From Frankia sp. AgB1.9 (GTDB lineage Bacteria > Actinomycetota > Actinomycetes > Frankiales > Frankiaceae), in NCBI RefSeq assembly GCF_016786355.1, contig NZ_JADWYX010000010.1, positions 48,373 through 112,372 on the forward strand: 64,000 nucleotides of DNA, given 5' to 3'. This document shows positions 57,591-64,000 of this stretch, one piece after another. Made by a program: the position numbers and the translations under genes. Position 1 is the stretch's first letter. Each line of letters starts with the position of its first letter. The notes under the pieces were generated by a model that saw only the letters and a list, made by a program, of their open reading frames with translations, did no database searches and was not told the DNA's origin.

Positions 57591-58511
57591 CTACGCCGGC
57601 TCCCAGCGCCAGCCGTTGTTGTCCTGGCAGACGATGGGCTCACCATTTCCCGCTATGCCTGACTGCTCGTGATAGGCGGCAGGGCAAAGCTGGCCCGCCT
57701 TGTAGCAGTTGCCCTTGGAAGTGGTCGGATGACAACCGGCGAGCACAGGGTCCTGCGTTACGGGAGCGGGAGCAGGGTCGGGCGCTCTGGCCGTCTGCGG
57801 ATCATTCGCGGGCGGTGGGTTGTAGGTCGCCTGCGGCGGATTCACGTGCCGAGTCGTCGGTGCGGCGACCGGAGTATGCGAGGCGACTATCGGAGCCTGC
57901 GTCGTCGGGATGGCGGCGAGGTTGGGCGCGGCACTACTCGAAACGCTGTCGGGAATGACGCTGACGGCCGGCGACTCGCCCGGCTTGAGCACGTTCAGGG
58001 TGATCGTCGCGCCTTTGGATACCGCGGTCCCGGCCGGCGGGTCCTGGCTGACAACCTGCCAGTTGCTGTCGACGAGCTGCATCCGGCCCTGACCCGTCGC
58101 GTCCACCGACGTGGCTTTCAGATTCGGTTCAAGCCTGGCCTCAGCCGCACTGAGGCTCAGGCCGACGGCGTTGGGGACCGTGACCTTCTTGGAGCCCGGC
58201 GTGGCGATGGCCGCGATGCAACTGACCAGCACGATCGCGACCACGCCGAGCACGATCCACAGCCGCCACCGGCGTGCCCCTCCCGGCGGACGCTGACCGG
58301 GAACTGGTCCCGGTAGCGGCGGCCGACCGGATGGGTAGCCTGGCGGCCGGTATCCCTGAGGCTGCCCATAACCCTGCGGTGAGCCATAACCCTGCGGCGG
58401 TCCGTAGCCCTGCGGTGAGCCGTAACCCTGCTGTGGTCCGTAACCCTGTGTAGACCCTTGGTCTTGCGGCATTCCGTAATCGCGTCGATGCGATCCGTAC
58501 GGCTGTGTCAT
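57591..58511 (-). CDS. Membrane-anchored PASTA protein with Cys-rich C-terminal module
   Basis: A 306-residue protein. The N-terminus is a Tyr/Gly/Pro/Gln-rich cytoplasmic tail with repeated GYGxPQGYG units. One transmembrane helix ([20 protein letters not shown]) precedes a PASTA-like domain ([36 protein letters not shown]). A Pro/Thr-rich linker leads to a ~45-residue C-terminal module with four cysteines: [17 protein letters not shown]...[13 protein letters not shown]. The same module ends the neighbouring gene 59010-59840. Likely envelope-facing; function unknown. Confidence 0.83.
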   Translation of the reverse strand: MTQPYGSHRRDYGMPQDQGSTQGYGPQQGYGSPQGYGPPQGYGSPQGYGQPQGYRPPGYPSGRPPLPGPVPGQRPPGGARRWRLWIVLGVVAIVLVSCIAAIATPGSKKVTVPNAVGLSLSAAEARLEPNLKATSVDATGQGRMQLVDSNWQVVSQDPPAGTAVSKGATITLNVLKPGESPAVSVIPDSVSSSAAPNLAAIPTTQAPIVASHTPVAAPTTRHVNPPQATYNPPPANDPQTARAPDPAPAPVTQDPVLAGCHPTTSKGNCYKAGQLCPAAYHEQSGIAGNGEPIVCQDNNGWRWEPA

Positions 58512-58755
58512 TGTCTCGTATCCCCCGTCGTTCAGGCGCCACAGCGTAGTGGCAGCTCCTGGGCGGGCGATAGAGGATGTACGGGCTGGATGTCAGGTTT
58601 CGCGTGACATCGCGCCCGTGACAGGTGGTCGGGCCGCGGGCTTACGCCGCGCGCGCTGTGACACCAGGATCCGATCGGCCGCCCGGCCGCGCCTGCGCCT
58701 CGTCGAGCTCGAAGGAACGGGCTAGCCGACGCAAATGCACCGGGCGTCCCCTGGG

Positions 58756-58780
58756 GTCCGTTCCGCGGAACGCGAAGATC
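58756..58780 (+). repeat. Palindromic repeat, copy A
   Basis: GTCCGTTCCGCGGAACGCGA followed by AGATC. The core CGTTCCGCGGAACG is a perfect palindrome. Identical over 25 nt to copy B at 58862-58886 and over 22 nt to the copy inside pdxH. Confidence 0.8.
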
Positions 58781-58861
58781 CCGTCGGCCCAGGCCTCCCG
58801 CCTCACCGGCGCTGCACAAAGGAACAGACCAGCCGCCCTGCCACACCGAGCGCCATCTGAA

Positions 58862-58886
58862 GTCCGTTCCGCGGAACGCGAAGATC
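58862..58886 (+). repeat. Palindromic repeat, copy B
   Basis: The same 25 nt as copy A, 106 bp further on and in the same orientation, followed by a similar GC-rich segment. Confidence 0.8.
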
Positions 58887-59009
58887 CGGTTCGCCCTGGA
58901 ACTTCCGCCTCGCGGGCACCACCACGAGCGCGCCAGGTCATCCTCGGCATCGCTCGCTCCGAAGTGTCATGGGGCCCATTCCGGAGCGGGCATCGTCCGG
59001 ACGGCCGGA

Positions 59010-59840
59010 TCAGACCGGTTCCCAGCGCCACCCGTCGTTGTTCTCGCAGACGATCGCCTTGCCGTCGCCCGCGACGCCATGCGCGCCATGGTCGGACTTG
59101 CGGCAGAACTCGCCCGGCTCGTAGCAATGGCCCTTGTCTGTCAGCGGCGTACAGCCGCTGGTCGAGGTTGTCGTGACCGATGTGGGCGAGGGCGGCGCCT
59201 GGGGCGCCGGTGGCCGGGTCGTTGCGGGCGGCGGTCGGGTCATCGGCGGGGTCGACGCGTGGGCCGTCTCCGGCGCGGACGCCTCGTCCACAGCCGGCTG
59301 GTTCACCGCTGGCGCTGGCCCCTGGACCGCGGGGGGCTGGATCGCGGGGGCCTGGGACGCGGGGGGCTGGGACGCGGTCGGCGCAGGCGGCCGAGCCGAC
59401 CGGGCCGACGATGCCACGGTCCGGGACAGCCGCGCCGGTGACTCCGTCGGCTGGGACGGCCGGGGCGGCGACGTTACGGGTGTAGGCACCGCCCCGAACT
59501 CCGTCGAACTGGTGTCAACGGCGGCCGCCGGCGACGGCGATGGCGGCGCCAGCGTCGGAGTCGGAGTCCCCGACGGTGCCGCAGCCGGCGAGCCGCCTGC
59601 CTGGGCCACGGAGAGCGTGGGTGCCCCCGATTTCGGGGCCGGCGCGAGGGCGCCGACCAGGACGAAGAGGAACACCAGCACGCCGATACCCGCGCCGACA
59701 ATCCACGGCCACCGTTCGCTCTTGCGCGGGCCGGCCGGAGCCCAGATCGGTCGGGACCTACCCACCACCCGGCCTCGTCGCCGCCAGTAGGACCGTGTCC
59801 GGCGCAGTGCCCTCGCAGCGTCGCCCTTCCGGTGACCCAT
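59010..59840 (-). CDS. Membrane-anchored protein with Cys-rich C-terminal module
   Basis: A 276-residue protein. A basic cytoplasmic N-terminus of ~45 residues leads to one transmembrane helix (IVGAGIGVLVFLFVLVGAL). A ~150-residue Pro/Ala/Thr/Ser-rich spacer follows. The C-terminus is CTPLTDKGHCYEPGEFC...VCENNDGWRWEPV, clearly homologous to the end of the PASTA protein at 57591-58511. It has no PASTA domain. Likely a cell-surface protein displaying the module on a stalk; function unknown. Confidence 0.82.
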   Translation of the reverse strand: MGHRKGDAARALRRTRSYWRRRGRVVGRSRPIWAPAGPRKSERWPWIVGAGIGVLVFLFVLVGALAPAPKSGAPTLSVAQAGGSPAAAPSGTPTPTLAPPSPSPAAAVDTSSTEFGAVPTPVTSPPRPSQPTESPARLSRTVASSARSARPPAPTASQPPASQAPAIQPPAVQGPAPAVNQPAVDEASAPETAHASTPPMTRPPPATTRPPAPQAPPSPTSVTTTSTSGCTPLTDKGHCYEPGEFCRKSDHGAHGVAGDGKAIVCENNDGWRWEPV

Positions 59841-60216
59841 ACTTCCCCCGACTTGACCTGCAATGATTACCCAGAGTGATTGATGTTCGCCACCCTAAAG
59901 CGGTCGGATGCCCGCAGCGAGGCGACACGCTGGGCAATGCCTGTGACGGCGCCCAGTGCCGGCACCGGCAAAGATGCCGGCTTCGCCCCGGACCTGATCG
60001 CGGTTGCAACCCTCGGACGGGTGTCACCGGACCCACCTGAAATCGGACCCAGCTGAAACCGGACCCAGCTGGGGACCACAGGGCGCAAACGGCGCTCTTC
60101 TCGACAGGCCGACCTGGCCGGAGAGGAGCGCCTCGACCTCGGGCCTCGTGTTGGCTCGCGTCAGCCGCGCAAGATCGGTCGGGCGCGGGTGCGTGGGGCA
60201 TCGACACACTGGAGGG
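59841..60216. other. 376-bp spacer with a 16-bp triple repeat
   Basis: Divergent spacer between the Cys-module protein and the AraC-DinB gene. It contains three tandem 16-bp units of CGGACCCASCTGAAAY at 60028-60075. No gene is supported; the AraC-DinB frame is open through part of it. Confidence 0.5.
60028..60075. repeat. Three 16-bp tandem repeats
   Basis: CGGACCCACCTGAAAT, CGGACCCAGCTGAAAC and CGGACCCAGCTGGGGA follow each other directly. They lie about 140 bp before the AraC-DinB start and could be regulator sites. Confidence 0.8.
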
Positions 60217-61188
60217 GTGTCAGAACCCAGGCCACGGGCAGGCCGCGATCGGCTCCGGGAGTTGCTTGATGTGGTGCTCGCGGGCGCCGACGACGGGGAG
60301 CCGCGGTCACTGACCGAGATGGCCGGAGCGGCGTACTCGTCGCCGTTCCACTTCAGCAGGCTGTTGTCTCGTGGCACGGGCGAGCCACCTGTCGCCATGC
60401 GCCGCCGGGTCTTGCTGGAACGGGCGTCCTGGCAGCTGCGGCAGGGCTCGTCGGTCACCGACGCGGCGTGGGAGGCGGGCTACGAGTCGGTCGAGGGGTT
60501 CGCCCGCGCCTTCACCCGCGCCTTCGGCCATCCACCGAGCACGCCCACCAGCGGGCACTGGCTGCCCGCACCGAACGGCATCCATTACCACCCACCCATG
60601 TCGCTGTGGGTGCACTCGACGGAGCCTGCGATGAACCCGCTCACCGAGCAGTTGGTCAGCCATGACCTGGACGACACCCGCGACCTGCTGGAACTAGCGA
60701 AAGGCCTGACCGACACCGCGTTCCGGGCCATCCGCCGGCCTGGCGCGACGGTGACGTCCTGGGAGGGCCTCGAGGAGTCGATCGCCGCGGTACTGGAGCA
60801 TCACATCTGGACCAAGGAAGTCTGGCTGGCGGCCATCGAGGGTCTCGACCTGCCGGCCCGCGATGAGAACGATGACGCGGCCGGCCTCCTGGCCCGTCAT
60901 GACGCCACCGCCCCACGGTGGCTCGCGGCCGTGCGGGACATCGACCGTCGCGGGGCCTGGGACGACCGCCTGATCGACGCGCTCTGCGACCCGCCGGAGA
61001 GCTTCGTGCTCAGCTCCGTGGTCGCGCACGTACTCACCTTCGCCGCGCACCGCCGCCAGCTGACCCGCGAACTGCTGCGAGCCGCCGGCCAGCAGGTCGA
61101 CGACGGCGACCCGATCATCTGGCTACGCACCGTCCGCGGCGAGCCGACCGACGAGCCGACGAGCACTCCCGAAGCCGGGGACGCCTGA
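60217..61188 (+). CDS. AraC-type regulator fused to a DinB domain
   Basis: A 323-residue fusion. Residues ~12-108 form a double helix-turn-helix AraC domain (LTEMAGAAYSSPFHFSRLLSRGTGEPPVAMRRR, then VTDAAWEAGYESVEGFARAFTRAFG). Residues ~145-310 are a DinB/YfiT-like four-helix bundle with metal-ligand candidates in LEHHIWTKEVWL and VVAHVLTFAAHRRQL. The regulator senses an unknown signal through the DinB part. GTG 60217 is the probable start, but GGAGGGG lies too close; GTG 60193 is an in-frame alternative. Confidence 0.85.
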   Translation: MSEPRPRAGRDRLRELLDVVLAGADDGEPRSLTEMAGAAYSSPFHFSRLLSRGTGEPPVAMRRRVLLERASWQLRQGSSVTDAAWEAGYESVEGFARAFTRAFGHPPSTPTSGHWLPAPNGIHYHPPMSLWVHSTEPAMNPLTEQLVSHDLDDTRDLLELAKGLTDTAFRAIRRPGATVTSWEGLEESIAAVLEHHIWTKEVWLAAIEGLDLPARDENDDAAGLLARHDATAPRWLAAVRDIDRRGAWDDRLIDALCDPPESFVLSSVVAHVLTFAAHRRQLTRELLRAAGQQVDDGDPIIWLRTVRGEPTDEPTSTPEAGDA

Positions 61189-61536
61189 GCCTCGCACCAG
61201 CACGACGTCAGCTGGCGCGAGCGCCGGGCTCCTGGGTCACGCCGGCCTCTTGAGTCATACGTCTCGGTGGCCTTTTCAGGCCATTGCCGGCCGCCGCGCA
61301 GGACTCACGCGGTGGCTCGGCCTCAGGAACTCCCTGGCGGGGAGCAGCAAGCGGGCGGCATCAAGAGGATGCCGCCCGCCCGAGAGAAGCACTGGACCAG
61401 GCCGGCCGGCCGGCGGCCGTGACGGCGCCGGTCGTCTACCCGGCGACGGCTCGGACGCTCGATCCGCCCAAGGCCCGAGCCCGAGCTCAAGACCCGAGCC
61501 GAGCCCAAGGCCCGAGACTGAGACCGAGGCCGCCGG
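61189..61536. other. 348-bp convergent spacer
   Basis: It separates the 3' ends of the AraC-DinB and peroxiredoxin genes. The hairpin at 61351-61379 is its clear feature. Around 61465-61530 repeated CCCGAGCC/CCGAGACTGAGACCGAGG motifs give a degenerate purine/pyrimidine-skewed stretch. Confidence 0.5.
61351..61379. terminator. Perfect 12-bp hairpin between convergent genes
   Basis: GCGGGCGGCATC pairs with GATGCCGCCCGC over the loop AAGAG, midway between the AraC-DinB and peroxiredoxin stops. It should end transcription from either side. Confidence 0.7.
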
Positions 61537-62196
61537 TCAGGCGCTGGGCTGCGGGACGATGCGCAGGTAGGGCTTCGGTGCCTGCCAGGTGCCGAAGAGC
61601 TCCTTGGCCTGCTCGTTGTTGACCGAGCCGGCGATGACGACGTCTTCGCCCTGCTTCCAGTTCACCGGGGTGGCGACTTTGTGCTTGGCGGTGAGCTGGA
61701 GCGAGTCGATGACGCGCAGCACCTCGTCGAAGTTGCGGCCGGTCGTCATCGGGTAGACGAGGATCAGCTTGATCTTCTTGTCAGGGCCGATCACGAACAC
61801 GTTGCGCACGGTCTGGTTGTCCGCCGCGGTGCGGTCCGACGGGTCACCGGAGACGTCGGCGCCGAGCATCCCGTACGCCTTGGAGATCGCGAAGTCCGAG
61901 TCGCCGATCAGTGGGTAGTTGGGCGCGGTGCCCTGGGTCTCCGCGATGTCCTTGGCCCAGCCCTCGTGCAGCTCGACCGGGTCCACGGACAGGCCGATGA
62001 TCTTCACGCCGCGGCGGTCGAACTCGGGCTTGATCGAGGCGACGTAGCCGAGCTCGGTGGTGCAGATCGGCGTGAAGTTCTTGGGGTGCGAGAAGAGCAC
62101 CGCCCACGAGTCGCCAATCCACTCATGAAAGTTGATCGTGCCCTCAGTGGTCGCGGCCACGAAGTCAGGGGCGGTGTCGCCGATCGTCAGAGTCAT
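61537..62196 (-). CDS. 1-Cys peroxiredoxin (Prx6/AhpC-TSA family)
   Basis: A thiol peroxidase of 219 residues reducing peroxides. The peroxidatic Cys is in HPKNFTPICTTELG; it is the only cysteine, so this is a 1-Cys type needing an external thiol such as mycothiol. DSWAVLFSHP, KIIGLSVDP and the C-terminal dimer domain (LQLTAKHKVATPVNWKQGEDVVI) match the Prx6 group. ATG 62196 follows GGAGACAGCG; ATG 62214 in frame is less likely. Confidence 0.94.
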   Translation of the reverse strand: MTLTIGDTAPDFVAATTEGTINFHEWIGDSWAVLFSHPKNFTPICTTELGYVASIKPEFDRRGVKIIGLSVDPVELHEGWAKDIAETQGTAPNYPLIGDSDFAISKAYGMLGADVSGDPSDRTAADNQTVRNVFVIGPDKKIKLILVYPMTTGRNFDEVLRVIDSLQLTAKHKVATPVNWKQGEDVVIAGSVNNEQAKELFGTWQAPKPYLRIVPQPSA

Positions 62197-62616
62197 CGCT
62201 GTCTCCGTCAACAAGAGGTCCGGCGCGGGATCCGCCGGGTTCTGCGGTGGTCATCGAGGACTCTACGGATCCGTCGGGCCCTTGGCGGCTCTCAGCCACA
62301 CGACCGTAACGACCGGGCCATCGCGGCCGGCGTCCCGCAGACCCGCCGCGCGCGACCGGGGACATCACCGAGACGACCAGAGCCGGCACCGAGCCGGTCG
62401 AGGGCCGGTCGCGGGCCGACCGGGGACGGCCGTCAGTGATCGCTTATGGGTCGTTTATCGTTCCAATGGCGCGAAACCAGGGCTTGCGGCTGCTCCACGC
62501 CGATAAGCGCGAATAGCGACAGCGATGCGACGGATGGTGCACACGCGTGATCGGAGCCGAGCGGCAGCGCGCCGTGACGCAGTCATGATGGCCGACGTCG
62601 CACACTGCGAGCCCCG
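62197..62616. promoter_or_regulatory. 420-bp divergent spacer
   Basis: Promoter region for the peroxiredoxin (minus) and the membrane glycosyltransferase (plus). An 11-codon open frame (ATGATGGCC..., 62585-62620) ends with a TGA overlapping the glycosyltransferase ATG, a possible leader peptide. Nothing else definite. Confidence 0.4.
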
Positions 62617-64000
62617 ATGACCGTCGACGTGTCATCTCCCGAGACGACGGTTCCGCTCCGGGTGGGCCGGCGGCGGCCAAGCGGCCCCGGCTGGCGGCCG
62701 CACGCACCCACGACCGATTTCGGGGAGTACGGCTGGCGGCTCCGGTTGGCCCGGATCGACCCGCCGACCCGGGCGGTCGTGCTGATCGCGGTCTGTTCGT
62801 TCATCGGGAGCCTGCTGCTGCAGACCGGCCTCTACCGGCAGGGCTCCGGCGACGCCGACGAGGCTGCCTACGTCCTGCAGGCACGGATGCTGCTGGACGG
62901 ACGGCTCACCCTCGACTCCAGAGTCGTGGAGCCGTTCTTCCAGCCGTGGCTGACCGGCATGCATGGCACGGAGGTGTTCACCAAGTACCTGCCCGGCTGG
63001 CCCGCGCTGCTCGCGGCCTCGCAGGCCGTCTTCGGCACGATGGCCGTCGCTCCCGCGGCAGTCGCGGCCTGCTGGGTCATCGGCACCTACCTCCTCGCCC
63101 GCGAGCTGTTCGAGGACGGCTGGACGGCCGCCATCGCGGCCGGCCTCGTCGCCCTCTCCCCGCTGGTGCTGCTGCACACCGCGCTTCCGTTGGCGTACGC
63201 CCCCAGCGCGGCCGTGCTCACGTTGGCCAGCGCCCTGCTGTTACGCGGAGTCCGGACCGGGACCCGAGGTGCGCTGATCGGCGGTGGCGCGCTGGTCGGA
63301 TTCGCCCTGCTGATCCGGCCATTCGACGCGGTTCTCGTCGTCGGGCCGCTCTTCCTGTTCGCGGCTACGCGGGCGTGGCGAACGCCGGGGATCCTGCTGG
63401 CCCGCGCGGGCTGGGGCGTTCTCGGCGCGGCCCCGTTCGTCGGCCTGCTGCTGGCTTACTGCTCGCATGTGACGGGGTCGCCGCTGGAGCTCCCACAGAC
63501 GGCGTCGGACCCGCTGGACACGTTCGGGTTCGGCCCGCGGCGCATCCTGCCGTCCGAGCCGACCTTCACCTTTACTCGTCACCTGGCCGCGCAGGCTCTG
63601 TCGGAGACGTTGCAGGCGGCCCCAAGCTGGTATTTCGGCGGCTTCGGCCTGATCGCGCTCGCCTTGGTCGGCCTGCTGGCTCCCCGGCGCCGCGCGGAAC
63701 GCCTGCTGCTCGCCAGCACGACCGCGGCGGTGCTGATCGGCTACTTCTTCTGGTGGGGATCGGCCTTCGCCATGCCCGGGCTGCGCAACGGCCTCGGCCC
63801 GCACTACCACCTGGCCGGGTTCACTCCGATCGTGATCCTCGGGGCGGCCGGTGCTCGCTGGCTGTGGTCGCTGATTCCAGCGGAACAGCGCGGCCGGCGC
63901 AGGGCGCGCCAGGCCCGCCCGAAGCCGCTGGTCCGGGCCACCGCCCTGGTGCTCTCCTTCGCCGGGTTGGCCGCCCTCACCGTGCCCACGATTCAGGGCA
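62617..64000 (+). CDS. Membrane glycosyltransferase (GT-C, ArnT/PMT-like), partial
   Basis: Open from ATG 62617 to the window end (461 codons), so the C-terminus is missing. A basic cytoplasmic N-terminus of ~45 residues precedes the first helix (AVVLIAVCSFIGSLLLQTG). The first outside loop has the acidic GT-C motif GDADEAAYVLQARMLLDG and KYLPGWPALLA, as in dolichyl-phosphate-mannose or ArnT-type sugar transferases. At least eight further hydrophobic segments follow. It probably uses a polyprenyl-phosphate sugar donor to modify proteins or lipids outside the membrane. Confidence 0.85.
   Translation, partial: MTVDVSSPETTVPLRVGRRRPSGPGWRPHAPTTDFGEYGWRLRLARIDPPTRAVVLIAVCSFIGSLLLQTGLYRQGSGDADEAAYVLQARMLLDGRLTLDSRVVEPFFQPWLTGMHGTEVFTKYLPGWPALLAASQAVFGTMAVAPAAVAACWVIGTYLLARELFEDGWTAAIAAGLVALSPLVLLHTALPLAYAPSAAVLTLASALLLRGVRTGTRGALIGGGALVGFALLIRPFDAVLVVGPLFLFAATRAWRTPGILLARAGWGVLGAAPFVGLLLAYCSHVTGSPLELPQTASDPLDTFGFGPRRILPSEPTFTFTRHLAAQALSETLQAAPSWYFGGFGLIALALVGLLAPRRRAERLLLASTTAAVLIGYFFWWGSAFAMPGLRNGLGPHYHLAGFTPIVILGAAGARWLWSLIPAEQRGRRRARQARPKPLVRATALVLSFAGLAALTVPTIQG

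Larger units (their letters stand above)
58512..59009. other. 498-bp spacer with two palindromic repeat copies
   Basis: Between two minus-strand genes. It carries the palindromic repeat at 58756-58780 and again at 58862-58886, 106 bp apart. About 35 bp after each copy are also similar (CCCGCCTCACCGGC versus TCCGCCTCGCGGGC). No gene is supported. Confidence 0.6.

Overview
The window is a 64 kb piece of a very GC-rich actinobacterial chromosome. Third codon positions are strongly G/C biased, ribosome binding sites are of the AGGAG type, and GTG starts are common. The block bldC - hypothetical - valine-type dehydrogenase - DUF3073 - purM - purF has the order I remember from Streptomyces. Overall gene content and the dispersed palindromic spacers suggest a Frankia-like member of the Actinomycetota; the genus is inference.

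Layout. 1-1.1 kb: tRNA-Asp and a gene-free stretch holding two palindromic elements. 1.1-9.2 kb: a complete xylose module (xylA and xylB divergent, a ROK repressor, and a lipoprotein/ATPase/permease ABC importer) with XylR-like operators in both divergent promoter regions. 9.3-14.1 kb: tRNA-Glu followed by one 1490-residue TIR / STAND-type NTPase / 14-repeat WD40 protein, the best candidate here for a conflict or immune-type system. 14.1-16.9 kb: a three-gene catabolic operon (SDR, zinc dehydrogenase, TIM-barrel sugar isomerase family). 17-18.4 kb: an orphan Dam-type adenine methylase translationally coupled to a GNAT acetyltransferase. 18.4-21.3 kb: an FtsX-type ABC exporter pair and a methyltransferase. 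21.4-25.5 kb: a giant Ser/Thr kinase with fibronectin-III repeats. 26-28 kb: a hypothetical protein and a GAF-EAL phosphodiesterase.

28.5-41.7 kb is conserved core: bldC, its usual hypothetical partner, a Leu/Val dehydrogenase, DUF3073, purM-purF, a mycothiol-dependent isomerase family protein, a sacsin/Hsp90-like GHKL protein, a DUF2530 membrane protein, a flavin reductase and an orphan OmpR-type DNA-binding protein. 42.2-50.5 kb: a 2',3'-cyclic phosphodiesterase, a divergent Gfo/Idh oxidoreductase, a MarR regulator, two different citrate synthases, pdxH, serC and a VOC protein. 50.6-64 kb is more variable: a hydrolase, a ribbon-helix-helix/DUF4097 pair, a Nudix protein, a membrane protein overlapping a DUF222-HNH protein tail to tail, two membrane proteins sharing a Cys-rich C-terminal module, an AraC-DinB fusion, a 1-Cys peroxiredoxin and a membrane glycosyltransferase cut by the window end.

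Small non-coding repeats stand out. There is a ~77 bp palindromic element in two places, a second 92 bp palindrome, a 22-25 bp palindromic motif in three places (once inside the pdxH reading frame), a ~67 bp repeat flanking the pur region, and several short tandem repeats. I found no transposase, integrase, CRISPR array or rRNA.
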